A stretch of 64,000 nucleotides of DNA from JAWKHR01 sp041394725 (GTDB taxonomy: Bacteria; Acidobacteriota; Vicinamibacteria; Vicinamibacterales; SCN-69-37), in contig JAWKHR010000028.1 in assembly GCA_041394725.1 (NCBI GenBank), positions 1-64,000 of the forward strand, read 5' to 3'. Below the pieces are notes generated by a model. It made no database searches. It saw only the letters and a list, made by a program, of their open reading frames with translations, and had not been told where the DNA came from. Both the position numbers and the translations under genes were made by a program. The stretch's first letter is position 1. Each line of letters opens with the position of its first letter. Shown piece by piece: positions 23,750 to 31,914 of the stretch.

Positions 23750-25155
23750 TCCCGCCGATGGCCGATGTAGTGCGCAGGTTGGCGCAGGAACTGGCCTCGA
23801 CAGGTCTCGGAGCAGAACCGATACGTGACCGCCTGGTATGCGGCTTCGGGCGCGGCTTCGTCGGCGCTGACGGCCATGCCACACACGGGATCACGGCGCT
23901 CGGCCGCCACGATGGCTCGTCCTTTGGCCAGTTCCTGCATGAGCTCCAACTCGTTGAGCAGCAGCCGCGGCAGCAGGAAGTGCTCTCGGACGCGCTCACG
24001 CCCGGTGCGTCCCAACTCTCGCGCGCGCTCCGGGTCTTTGAGGAGCGCCACAAGCGACGTGGCGCACGCCTCGACGCTCGTCACGAGCGCTCCTCCGACG
24101 CCATCGGCCATCTGGAGCGGAATCCCGCCAGCCCTGCCCGCGACGACCGGAGTGCCCTTCCAGAGCGCCTCGGACACAACCAGACCGAACCCTTCCCGGA
24201 TCGACTTCTGGATGGCTACTTGCGAGACGCGTTGAAAGGCATTGACCTCCACGTTCCCGACGCCGGTCAGGTTGGTGAAGACGTGAATCCCCCTGTCGGC
24301 CTCGGTGGCGTCCATCACCTGCCGATAGACGTCCCAGCCCTCGGGGTCGTCGGGCGCCATCGAGCCCACGAGGGCGAGCTGCAGATCGGGAACCTCTTCG
24401 CGCGCGAGGCGGTACGCGGCGATCACGCCGAGCGGATCCTTCCAGGGATCGAAGCGAGAGACCTGGCTGACCAGCGGCCGGTCCAGCTCGACGCCGATCC
24501 ATGCGAGGACGCTGCGTGCCGTGTCGGCCGTCAACGGCATGTTCTTGGGGCTCAAGGGGTCGATGGCCGGCGGCATGATCTCCACCCGGCTGATTGGCAG
24601 GTCCCTCGGGGCGAACTCCTCCAACGTGAAGACCGCCGCATCGAACGGTTGGAGAAAGTCCCGGAGGAACGCCCACACAGCGGGGTTCGGCTGCGCGGTG
24701 TCGATATGACACCGCCAGATCCAACGGCCGTCCCCCTTCTCACGCAGCGAGAGGATCGCCGCTGGCTGTGGATCGTGCAGGAAGACGAAGTCGTACTGCT
24801 CGGTGAGCAGCTCGGCGTTCCGCCGGGACGTGCCCAGGTACGCTTCGCGATCGGGCTCGGTCAGATCGCCTTCCGCGCCCTGAAGACCGTTGTGGATCTT
24901 CTTGGTGACCTGAAAGAACCGCTCGTCGCCCCGAATGATCTTCCAGTGCGCGACGAGGCCGAGGTCGTTGAGGATCGGCACGCCCGACCGCAACAGCTCG
25001 GAGACGCCGCCACCGTACGGCGTGGCGTTCACGTGGAGGACGCGTGCGCCGCGAAGATCCGACGCGACGCGCGCGAGCTCGTCGAGGATTCCATCCGGGG
25101 CCACGCCCCGGTAGGCCTCAACCGAGCGCGCGCCGACGTCAACGAGCTGGAGCAT
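23746..25155 (-). CDS. Trehalose-synthase-like (TreT) glycosyltransferase with C-terminal YHS domain
   Basis: 469 aa. Residues 1-415 are a GT4 retaining glycosyltransferase of the trehalose synthase (TreT) type: VLHVNATPYGGGVSELLRS, FVFLHDPQPAAI, WRCHIDTAQPN, VSQVSRFDPWKDP and SIREGFGLVVSEALW. TreT joins NDP-glucose and glucose to trehalose. Residues about 420-469 are an added YHS module with DPVCGM and FCSETCRGQFLRQP. No stop or frameshift separates them. GAPDH lies 9 bp upstream, SHOCT overlaps downstream. The trehalose product is known for the family; metal control by the YHS tail is inference. Confidence 0.88.
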   Translation of the reverse strand: MLQLVDVGARSVEAYRGVAPDGILDELARVASDLRGARVLHVNATPYGGGVSELLRSGVPILNDLGLVAHWKIIRGDERFFQVTKKIHNGLQGAEGDLTEPDREAYLGTSRRNAELLTEQYDFVFLHDPQPAAILSLREKGDGRWIWRCHIDTAQPNPAVWAFLRDFLQPFDAAVFTLEEFAPRDLPISRVEIMPPAIDPLSPKNMPLTADTARSVLAWIGVELDRPLVSQVSRFDPWKDPLGVIAAYRLAREEVPDLQLALVGSMAPDDPEGWDVYRQVMDATEADRGIHVFTNLTGVGNVEVNAFQRVSQVAIQKSIREGFGLVVSEALWKGTPVVAGRAGGIPLQMADGVGGALVTSVEACATSLVALLKDPERARELGRTGRERVREHFLLPRLLLNELELMQELAKGRAIVAAERRDPVCGMAVSADEAAPEAAYQAVTYRFCSETCRGQFLRQPAHYIGHRRE

Positions 25156-25164
25156 CGCCGCCTC

Positions 25165-26232
25165 TCACCCTCGTGAGGCCGCCGGTTCGGGCACGGGCGC
25201 GAAGAAGTCGCGGCGCATGCCGAGCACCGCGTCCGTCATGGCAATCGACGTCGCGGCATCGCGGACCGTCCCGGCAAGGGCCCGGATGGCGTCAATCGTC
25301 TCCGGAACGACAATGGCCTCGTTGAAGACCTGATAGGTGTAGATCGCCTCGCGGCCGTGAACCGCCAGGACGTCTTCCCAGAGCGCCACTTCCCACAGAT
25401 CGCCCCGCGGCCGTCCGAGGTCCCGCATCAGTTCCACGGTGCTGTTCAGCGCCACCACGCCATCCTCCATGCGCACCAGCGCGATCCTCGGCGCCGAGCG
25501 AAATGCGTCGAGCACCTCGTCGCGACTGGCGGATCGCGCAAGATCGACGATCCAGTAGTGCAGGTGACACTGCGTGTGCGCCGCCTTGGCGGCCACCGTG
25601 ATCACGTCGAGGTCGGGCAGTACGGTCTGCGCATCGGGCCCCTGGTGGCTGGGGATGTGGGCCTCCGGTACGACCGTGTTCATGATGCCGGAGTGGTCGG
25701 CTTCCCACGGGTCCGTGGCGCGCCGGATCAGCACGCCCCGCGCGCGGCCGAGCAGGCCGGCATCCTTCAGCGCGCCCAGTGTGCGCACAGTGCTCGTCGT
25801 GTTGCACGACACCACGCGCGTCGCATCGCGGCCAATGGCCGACGCGTAGTTGGCCTGGGCGACGAACGAGTGCCCGGTCACCGCGTGCTTCTCGCCGCCC
25901 TGGAGAATCGTCTTCACGCCCGCGGCCCGGTAGCGCTCGAGGTTCTTCGCGCCGATGCCCTTGGGCGTGCAGTCCACGACCACGTCGACCGCCTTCAGCA
26001 AGTCATCGAGGACGCCGGCGACCGGGATGCCCGCGTCTTTCATGTTGGCGACCTTGTCAGGCACCGATGCGTAGACAGGCAAGCCGAGCACGACAGCGGT
26101 CCGAATGCGGTAGTCCGTGGTGACGTCGCTCACGCCGGCGAGGCGCATGTCCGGCTGCGCCCGCACCGCGTCCGCGACGCGCTTGCCGATGACGCCATAG
26201 CCGTTGACTGCCACGCGAATCTGGTCTGACAT
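25165..26232 (-). CDS. Type II (archaeal-type) glyceraldehyde-3-phosphate dehydrogenase
   Basis: 355 aa. N-terminal Rossmann start IRVAVNGYGVIGKRVADAV and the catalytic Cys segment SCNTTSTVRTLGAL are typical of archaeal-type GAPDH, distinct from common bacterial GapA (which has SCTTNC). It interconverts glyceraldehyde-3-P and 1,3-bisphosphoglycerate with NAD(P). The start ATG at 26232 follows GGAG. It is the first gene of the long operon down to cfa, about 130 bp below operator site 3. Probably an accessory isozyme to a housekeeping GapA outside the window (inference). Confidence 0.88.
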   Translation of the reverse strand: MSDQIRVAVNGYGVIGKRVADAVRAQPDMRLAGVSDVTTDYRIRTAVVLGLPVYASVPDKVANMKDAGIPVAGVLDDLLKAVDVVVDCTPKGIGAKNLERYRAAGVKTILQGGEKHAVTGHSFVAQANYASAIGRDATRVVSCNTTSTVRTLGALKDAGLLGRARGVLIRRATDPWEADHSGIMNTVVPEAHIPSHQGPDAQTVLPDLDVITVAAKAAHTQCHLHYWIVDLARSASRDEVLDAFRSAPRIALVRMEDGVVALNSTVELMRDLGRPRGDLWEVALWEDVLAVHGREAIYTYQVFNEAIVVPETIDAIRALAGTVRDAATSIAMTDAVLGMRRDFFAPVPEPAASRG

Positions 26233-26363
26233 TGATGGTTCTCCACTGATCTCGTCGCGGCCGAATACCACCGCAGCCGCCGGACCCGGCGGGTTCCAGC
26301 AACCTCGGCGAATGATGATCGGAGCAGCCCCGGGCAGGATAGCGCCGGCGTTGTCGGCGGGTG

Positions 26364-26379
26364 ATTAATCCGCGTTAAT
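26364..26379. promoter_or_regulatory. Operator-like dyad, site 3 (ATTAAT-CCGC-GTTAAT)
   Basis: A perfect match to ATKAAY-N4-RTTAAT with both half-sites, about 130 bp upstream of the GAPDH gene that opens the long operon. Its right half contains the TAA stop of the DUF2934 gene (26375-26377). Confidence 0.65.
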
Positions 26380-26575
26380 CCGACTGCTGCTGAGTCCGCA
26401 ACTCCTGCTCCGCCTGCAGCCAGTCATCGACGTCCCGACCGTCCGCGCATCCACGCTCACAGAAGAGCTCATATGCGCGTTGAGCGACGGCGTCGTGAGA
26501 GGGTTCGCTTTCGACGGCCTTCTCCTGATGCGGCGCCGCCTTGCCTTCGTGTCGGGTCGAATGTGTTCGCGTCAT
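26375..26575 (-). CDS. DUF2934 domain protein
   Basis: 66 aa. The C-terminal half carries the DUF2934 pattern: AQRAYELFCERGCADGRD followed by VDDWLQAEQEL. The N-terminal half is charged and His-containing. ATG at 26575 overlaps the stop of the nucleotidyltransferase gene (ATGA). The stop codon lies inside operator site 3. DUF2934 is common in Acidobacteria and Proteobacteria; function unknown. Confidence 0.82.
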   Translation of the reverse strand: MTRTHSTRHEGKAAPHQEKAVESEPSHDAVAQRAYELFCERGCADGRDVDDWLQAEQELRTQQQSD

Positions 26576-27525
26576 GACATTGCCTCCATCGGCATCATCG
26601 TCGCCTTGTCGTAAGACCCCTCGGACTCGATGCTCCGGCCTGTGATCCAATCCGTCTCACCCGCGCTCGCCATCCAGCGCCGCAGGCGCTCAGGTGTCCC
26701 GAGATCGGACCAGCCGACCGCGGCCGGCCAGATCCGCACCCACAGGCCGGTGGCCTGCATCAGCACATCGCGGCAGAAATCGGCGACGGTCAGGCTCTCA
26801 TAGTGCCTTTCGAGGAACGCCGTCCGCGCCGGCTCGGAGACCTGGAGTGCGCCTGCGAACGTCCGAACCAGGTGGGGCAAGTGCCGTCGGTACAGATCGA
26901 GGAGCACGGACAACCGCGCGACAATGACCATCGTGTTCCACACGGCGCGTTTCTCGAACAGGTTCGCCGCCGTCTGCGGAGACGGCTTTTCCACGAACGA
27001 GTCAACCGGCACGAAGCCCGAGTCGCCGCGCGGAGCCACGGCGGGACTGATCCATCCGTAGTCGCCGTCGGGTTCGGAGGGCTCCGCTCCGAAGAGCACG
27101 ACACCGTATCCGCCGGACGCGACGGCCTCCACGGCATCGCGAATCGAATCCTGGAACGCAACCTCGTCGGTCACGCCGTGGTCGGACGGCGTCAACACGA
27201 CGATCGGATCGCACCCCGACCCGATAGCGGGAAGCAGGCCGAACAGCACACCCGCGGCCGTTCCGCGATTGCGCGGCTGGTGGAGCAGTCGCACCGGACC
27301 CGGCCAGTTCACCGCCCGCAGATAGGGCTCGTGGGCGCGATCGACGACCACGCTCGTCCTGCCAGAATCGACAATCGGCGCGATCCGGTCGATCGTGTCC
27401 TCGAGCAGGGTCCGCCCGCCGAACCCGCAGAACTGCTTTGGCACACCGGCCGTGATTCCGGCGAGACGGCTGCCCGATCCGCCGGCGAGCACGATCGCCC
27501 ACACTTGTGAAGACGGCTGCATCAT
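26572..27525 (-). CDS. Mannose-1-phosphate guanylyltransferase-like nucleotidyltransferase
   Basis: 317 aa. The N-terminal signature VLAGGSGSRLAGIT, then VLTPSDHGVTD, FVEKPSP and WNTMVIVARLSVLLDLY place it in the sugar-1-phosphate nucleotidyltransferase family, closest to ManC-type GDP-mannose pyrophosphorylase without the isomerase half. Start is the ATG at 27525 with GGAGG 7 nt upstream. It heads a two-gene unit with DUF2934 below operator site 4. The product may supply NDP-sugar for the nearby glycosyltransferase; sugar specificity is inferred. Confidence 0.82.
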   Translation of the reverse strand: MMQPSSQVWAIVLAGGSGSRLAGITAGVPKQFCGFGGRTLLEDTIDRIAPIVDSGRTSVVVDRAHEPYLRAVNWPGPVRLLHQPRNRGTAAGVLFGLLPAIGSGCDPIVVLTPSDHGVTDEVAFQDSIRDAVEAVASGGYGVVLFGAEPSEPDGDYGWISPAVAPRGDSGFVPVDSFVEKPSPQTAANLFEKRAVWNTMVIVARLSVLLDLYRRHLPHLVRTFAGALQVSEPARTAFLERHYESLTVADFCRDVLMQATGLWVRIWPAAVGWSDLGTPERLRRWMASAGETDWITGRSIESEGSYDKATMMPMEAMS

Positions 27526-27731
27526 GTGGCATCCTCCATGGCCAAGGGCGATCCTGTTCCTCGACACGAACTGCATCGGTCGCGCCGTCTGAAAGCACGC
27601 GCCGTGCCAGGAGTGTGCGGGAGGCGCGCCCCACGATCGCACAGCGTTCGTTGCTCGCGATCGCCGCGGTGCTGCGGCATTCTCAGCACTCGTGCCGAAA
27701 GATCCGCGGTCGCCATCCGCTGATGTGATCG

Positions 27732-27753
27732 TTGATTAACGAGAGTTAATCAA
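27732..27753. promoter_or_regulatory. Operator-like dyad, site 4 (perfect 9-bp arms, GAGA spacer)
   Basis: The best of the five sites: TTGATTAAC at 27732-27740 and its exact inverse GTTAATCAA at 27745-27753, separated by GAGA. It lies 207 bp upstream of the nucleotidyltransferase gene and just beyond the end of the lgt pseudogene. I see no gene in the intergenic stretch 27526-27797. Confidence 0.72.
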
Positions 27754-27797
27754 TCCGATCACTGCGATCGAAACCGTCGACCGGACCGATCGCGCGC

Positions 27798-28571
27798 CTA
27801 CGCGATGCGATCGCGAGGCGATCCACGGTTCTCCGCGGCGGGACGCGCCGCACTGCCTCGTACGATCAACGCGAGGCCTGCGGCGACAATCCCCAGCGTC
27901 GCCCACTGTGCCACGGTCATTCCCAGCGCCACGCGCTCGTTCACGCGAATGAACTCGATCGCGAAGCGCAGGATTGGTCAGAACGAAGTACACGCCGAGC
28001 ACGCGGGCGTCCGGTGCGCGCTCACGGCGCGAGCGCATCAGGAAGGAGGCAATCGGGATAAGCGCCGCGGCCTCGTAGAGCTGCGTTGGGTGCACGCGCT
28101 CAAACGTGGGCGGCGATCCCTCGGGAAACGCCACGGCCCACGGGAGACTGCTCGGCACACCGTAGTCGTCGCCGACGAGGAGGCACCCGATCCGCCCAAT
28201 GGCATGGCCCACTGCCAGGGCCGGTGTCGCCGCCGCCAGGAGCGGAAGGATCGGCCACCGGCGGCGCTTCATCACCCAGAGTGCGGCGCCGATTCCGCCG
28301 CCGAAGCCGCCGAACCAGCTCATACCCGCGCGACTCAGCAGGAGAGATGCCGCCGGCTCCTCGCCCAGGTGCTCCAGCACCCAGAGGAACTTCGCGCCGA
28401 CGAGGCCGCCGACGACACCGACAAGCGCGGCATCGCCCGCCTCGACCGGTAGCGCGCTCAGGCGGAGTTCGCGGGGCGAAAGAGCCAGAGCCCGACGAGG
28501 GCCGCGACGGCGACGAGGACGCCGAAGCTCGTGATCTCGAAAGCACCGATTCGGAAAAGAATCGGGTACAT
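27798..28571 (-). pseudogene. lgt: Prolipoprotein diacylglyceryl transferase, two frameshifts
   Basis: The start MYPILFRIGAFEITSFGVLV and later GRIGCLLVGDDYG, HPTQLYEAAALIPIASFL and LRFAIEFIRVNERVALGM are Lgt features, but they lie in three segments of two frames. First shift: at the GGGG run 28473-28476, where one added base would replace the early TGA (28458-28460) and continue RELRLSALPVEAG. Second shift: near 27969-27973, between VYFVLTN and LRFAIEF. Read through, the gene would be about 257 codons, ending TAG at 27798-27800. It is the last gene of the copper operon. Sequencing error at the G run is possible; the second break is not in a long homopolymer. Confidence 0.75.
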
Positions 28572-28620
28572 CTCATGGCCCGCGTGCGACGAGCCCGAAC
28601 GGCAAAGATCCCCTCGCCGT

Positions 28621-29097
28621 TCAGCCGCCGCTCTTGATCGGCACGCCGCAGGTCGGCATGGCTTTCCCCAGGTAGGGATTCGCCACGGCGTCGCCACGCT
28701 GGACCCATCGCGCGTTCTTCATCGTGCAGACGAACCCCTTCAGCCCCGGAATGTTGGCGTCGAGGAACTTCGGCACCAGCGCGTCGCTGAGCGGGGCGAG
28801 CCTGGCGCGGGCCTCGTCAAGTGTCGTGGCCTTGGCCAGCGCGTCCGCCGCCATTCCGGCATCCCGACCGGCGAGGTCGGCAGCGAGTGGGCGCAGTGCC
28901 GCTGCGGCGGCCGCTACGCCCTCCAACGAGTCCTGCACGAGTGCCGCGTGGATCCGATCGTAGGCAGCGAACGCACGATCGACCGGCCGCTCCTGCGCCC
29001 AGACGGCGGGAGCGATCGCGAGCGTCACGACCAAAGCCAGCGCGGCGCGCGCCGCCGGCCTGAGGAACGCGATCGTCCTTGATGTTCTCGATGTCAC
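28621..29097 (-). CDS. DUF3347-domain exported protein
   Basis: 158 aa. Signal peptide (AARAALALVVTLAIAPAVWA), then a helical domain ending in KGFVCTMKNARWVQRG, NPYLGKAMPTCG: the Cys/Met signature of DUF3347 proteins of copper-resistance loci. The same signature occurs in the CusB-like protein at 61176-63293. The GTG at 29097 has GGAG 6 nt upstream. It follows the YcnI-like gene and precedes the lgt remnant. A periplasmic copper-binding role is likely but unproven. Confidence 0.78.
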   Translation of the reverse strand: MTSRTSRTIAFLRPAARAALALVVTLAIAPAVWAQERPVDRAFAAYDRIHAALVQDSLEGVAAAAAALRPLAADLAGRDAGMAADALAKATTLDEARARLAPLSDALVPKFLDANIPGLKGFVCTMKNARWVQRGDAVANPYLGKAMPTCGVPIKSGG

Positions 29098-29117
29098 TGT
29101 TTGCTCCTTCCGCCGGC

Positions 29118-29540
29118 CTACTGTCCGGCCGCTGCCAGCGTCGTCTTTGGCGTCCATTCTCTCGACGTGCCATCCTCGAACCGCTGGACGACGCGCCATG
29201 CGATCTCGGTGCCCTCACGCGGATTGCGCGCCGTGAACACCAGCTCCCCGAACTGCCTGGGCGGAATCTGGACCTTCCATCGGATGCCGATCGTGCGGTC
29301 GCCGGCACGCTGCAGCTCGGCGGTCCACCCGCTCGACGCGAGCACGCCCGAGATCGTCACGCCTTCGGGCGCTACCAGATCGACACCGATGGTGGCGACC
29401 TGTCCTTCGGTCGGCACGCGAACGACGTACCGCTCGTTCGCGCCCAGCTTCGATTCCGCGGGGCCAATCGTGACGTGCGCCGCCAGGCCCACGACGGCGG
29501 CCAAGACGAGCCCACTCGTGACGACCAGACTGTTCCTCAT
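29118..29540 (-). CDS. YcnI-like (DUF1775) exported protein
   Basis: 140 aa. N-terminal signal sequence (MRNSLVVTSGLVLAAVVGLA) followed at once by HVTIGPAES, where the N-terminal His of the mature protein is a known copper ligand in YcnI proteins. The beta-rich domain includes ERYVVRVPTE and FGELVFTARNP, typical of the DUF1775 fold. No C-terminal membrane anchor is present. RBS AGGAGG sits 4 nt before the ATG. It fits the surrounding copper operon. Confidence 0.85.
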   Translation of the reverse strand: MRNSLVVTSGLVLAAVVGLAAHVTIGPAESKLGANERYVVRVPTEGQVATIGVDLVAPEGVTISGVLASSGWTAELQRAGDRTIGIRWKVQIPPRQFGELVFTARNPREGTEIAWRVVQRFEDGTSREWTPKTTLAAAGQ

Positions 29541-29576
29541 CGGTCCTCCTTGGGGAGCTTGCGCTCCGAGAAAGAG

Positions 29577-29915
29577 CTACTTCGCGGCCAGCCTGAGCTC
29601 GGTGGCCACGGTGTCGCTCCCGCCTTCCTCGTGGTTCACGACGACTACGATGCGTTCGTCCTTCGCAATCTTCGCCGCGGCGTAGGTCACGACCGTGTCG
29701 CCTCGCTTGACCCTCGTCTTGTCCGTGATCGTGAACCAGAGGTTGACGTCCTTCTTTGTCTCCGGGTCCACGGTCTTGACGTGGAGCTTCGCGGCCTCGA
29801 CCGCGAGGACGGTGCCTGGGTAGAGTACGTCATGGGCCCACACCGCGGCGGATCCCGCCAACACGAATGCGAGCGTGGCCGCCACGATGCTGGTGAACGC
29901 TGTTCGTCTCTTCAT
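29577..29915 (-). CDS. Exported protein of the copper operon, 112 aa
   Basis: Signal peptide MKRRTAFTSIVAATLAFVLA with AVWAHDV at the probable cleavage point, then a small beta-rich domain: YPGTVLAVEAAKLHVKTVD, LWFTITDKTRVKRGD, ERIVVVVNHEEG. The layout resembles DUF5666-like OB-type domains, but I cannot name a family with certainty. AAGGAG lies 9 nt before the chosen ATG; an ATG three codons earlier directly abuts that site and is less likely. Neighbours are all copper-related. Confidence 0.72.
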   Translation of the reverse strand: MKRRTAFTSIVAATLAFVLAGSAAVWAHDVLYPGTVLAVEAAKLHVKTVDPETKKDVNLWFTITDKTRVKRGDTVVTYAAAKIAKDERIVVVVNHEEGGSDTVATELRLAAK

Positions 29916-29937
29916 TGTCGTCATCTCCTTGTGCAGG

Positions 29938-30459
29938 TCAGATACCGTCTCCGCCAGCGGGGCGCCGCCGGGCGGACGTGTGACTGTGCCGGATGATCCA
30001 TCGGCCGTCCTGGCGAATCACGACGTACGTGGCCAGTCCGCCCGACGTGACCGGGCGGTCGTCAACGGTCCGGGTGAGCGAGTAGTCCGCGGTCACGTAT
30101 GCGGCCTCCGCGCCGAGCAACTGCACCTTCACGTTGTTGTGTGAGAACTGAAGCCCATTGAACGATTTGAGCTCGGGCCCCAGGTGACGGTCGCGATAGT
30201 CGGCCCAGCCGGGGTTGATCCCGCCGCCTTCGTACACCGTCACGTCGGGGTGATACATCGTCGCGAGCTTGTTCAGGTCCTTCGCAGTGAAGGCGGCGTC
30301 GTATGCCGTGAACAACGCGACGATCTCCTGCTCCGGGCCACCCTGTGCGTGATGTGCCTCGTGTCCCGCGGTCGCCTGCGCCGCCGCGCCGCCCGCTCCG
30401 ACGACCAGACATCCCGCGGCCAACGCGACCGACCTGAGTGTGCCGCTGTACCTCTGCAT
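29938..30459 (-). CDS. SnoaL/NTF2-like exported protein
   Basis: 173 aa. Signal peptide (MQRYSGTLRSVALAAGCLVV, then GAAAQA), a short His stretch (GHEAHHAQGG) and an NTF2-like fold: IVALFTAYDAAFTAKDLNKL, MYHPDVTVYEGGG and a C-terminal DGRWIIRHSHTS. Such domains often bind small ligands or act as accessory subunits; no catalytic set is evident. AGGAGG lies shortly before the ATG. The His-rich head suits a metal-rich periplasm. Confidence 0.78.
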   Translation of the reverse strand: MQRYSGTLRSVALAAGCLVVGAGGAAAQATAGHEAHHAQGGPEQEIVALFTAYDAAFTAKDLNKLATMYHPDVTVYEGGGINPGWADYRDRHLGPELKSFNGLQFSHNNVKVQLLGAEAAYVTADYSLTRTVDDRPVTSGGLATYVVIRQDGRWIIRHSHTSARRRPAGGDGI

Positions 30460-30487
30460 ATAAGCCTCCTTCTGAACACCGCGCGGG

Positions 30488-31066
30488 CTAGCTGCCGCCG
30501 CCCTTCAGAAACTCCTGGATCTGCCGTTCACGTTCGAGGTCCGCAGGGCTCTTCGGATTCAGCGCTTCCATCTCGCGAATCTCGTCCGGTGTCAGCCGGG
30601 GCAAATGGCGGATGAAGTGCACAAGCTCCCACGAGTCCCCCCGCCCGTCTTCTGTGCCGGTTGACCACGCCGGCATTCCCGTGAATGGGACGCCCTCCTC
30701 GATCGCGTAGAACAGCGCGCCGTCGCTCAGCTCCTGTGTCCCGGCGGCGCGCATGTCGGGCGCGGGCGGAAACAGTCCACGGCCGATCTCGACCTGGCCG
30801 CTGCCGTCGTTGCCGTGGCACATGGCGCAGTGGTCCGCCCAGTGCTCCATGCCCGCTCGCAGGACTTCCGGCGTCAACTCGACGGGGTTGGTCATCGACC
30901 GATACTCGGCGGGCAGCGTCCACGTACGCGCCAACGCGGCCAGGCGAGCCTCGCCGGACCACGGCGAGCGACGGGCGCTCAGGCCGATCCCGCGAGTGGC
31001 GACGGCGGCGGCCAGGACGAGCAACGCCACCGCAACCACCACAATCCACTTTCTCCTGCTGCGCAT
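30488..31066 (-). CDS. Membrane-anchored c-type cytochrome
   Basis: 192 aa. One N-terminal helix (WIVVVAVALLVLAAAVA) then a class I cytochrome c domain: heme motif CAMCHG at about residue 80 and a Met-containing axial segment EGVPFTGMPAW, with ELVHFIRHLPRLTPDEI at the end. It would carry electrons at the periplasmic face. ATG at 31066 lies 8 bp after copB. Adjacent multicopper oxidase and CopB suggest electron transfer in copper oxidation, by inference. Confidence 0.88.
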   Translation of the reverse strand: MRSRRKWIVVVAVALLVLAAAVATRGIGLSARRSPWSGEARLAALARTWTLPAEYRSMTNPVELTPEVLRAGMEHWADHCAMCHGNDGSGQVEIGRGLFPPAPDMRAAGTQELSDGALFYAIEEGVPFTGMPAWSTGTEDGRGDSWELVHFIRHLPRLTPDEIREMEALNPKSPADLERERQIQEFLKGGGS

Positions 31067-31074
31067 GGGAGACC

Positions 31075-31914
31075 CTACTGCCAGAACCGCAAGCCAACGA
31101 CGAACCTCGCGCCGCCGGTCCTCTCGCCCGCGGCTCTCGCGGCGTCGGCCGTGCCGAAGAACTTCCGATCCCACGTCACGCCGAGATAGGGAGCCAACTC
31201 ACGCCGGAGCTCGTAGCGAACCCGAAGACCCGCGTCGACCTGGCTCAAGCCGGTGCCAATGCCGCGCTCTGGATCGGACTTGCCATACACCTCGATCTCA
31301 ACGAGGGGCTGGAGAATCAGGCGATTGCTGAGCAGCAGCTCGTACTCGCCCTCGAAGCGGAAATGCGTCCGACCGCCGGTCCCGACGTAGGCCGTGCCTT
31401 CGACTTCGAACCAGTAAGGCGCCAGGCCCTGAATGCCGATCGCGGCCCACGTCCGGGCCGGACCGGGTCGGACATCCTGCCGGACACCAGCGACGACGTC
31501 CCACCATCGGGCGATGGCGCGCCCATAGAGAAGGTCCGCGTAGGCATCGCCGACGCGGCCGCCGTCGGCATGGCCGTCGGTTCGGAACCAGAACCGGTCG
31601 AGGTCGCGTCCGATCCAGCCGCGCGTGTCCCAGCTCGCGCCGCGTTCGCTGCCGTCCGCCTGCCACTCGAGCTGGTCGAACAGGACGAAGTAGTTGATCG
31701 CGTTGTCGTGGACCGTGTGGCCGTCCACGTCGGGAAACGCGGCCTTGCGATCCTCGTCCGTGACCGGCGGGATGCCCGCCGGAAGCTGCGTAGGCTGCTG
31801 GGGATGCTGATGCTGCGCAGGCGGCGCGGCATTCGACGCCTGGCCGCTCGAGATCGCGGGCCACAGCAGCGCCAGGGCGCCAATCGCGAGCGTTCGTGAG
31901 CACTGCGCCATCAT
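31075..31914 (-). CDS. copB: Copper resistance protein B (outer membrane)
   Basis: 279 aa. Signal peptide (MMAQCSRTLAIGALALLWPA), a His/Gln-rich linker (AQHQHPQQPTQLPAG), then a beta-barrel-like domain with WDTRGWIGRDLDRFWFRTDG, VVAGVRQDVRPGPARTW and the end GARFVVGLRFWQ. These are features of CopB/PcoB outer-membrane copper proteins. The ATG overlaps the stop of the multicopper oxidase (ATGA), the usual copA-copB order. Confidence 0.9.
   Translation of the reverse strand: MMAQCSRTLAIGALALLWPAISSGQASNAAPPAQHQHPQQPTQLPAGIPPVTDEDRKAAFPDVDGHTVHDNAINYFVLFDQLEWQADGSERGASWDTRGWIGRDLDRFWFRTDGHADGGRVGDAYADLLYGRAIARWWDVVAGVRQDVRPGPARTWAAIGIQGLAPYWFEVEGTAYVGTGGRTHFRFEGEYELLLSNRLILQPLVEIEVYGKSDPERGIGTGLSQVDAGLRVRYELRRELAPYLGVTWDRKFFGTADAARAAGERTGGARFVVGLRFWQ

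Noticed and set aside
28458..28460. In-frame TGA early in lgt as a possible selenocysteine codon
   Set aside because: Lgt homology continues in a different frame after this point and Sec is not expected there; a missing base in the GGGG run explains it.
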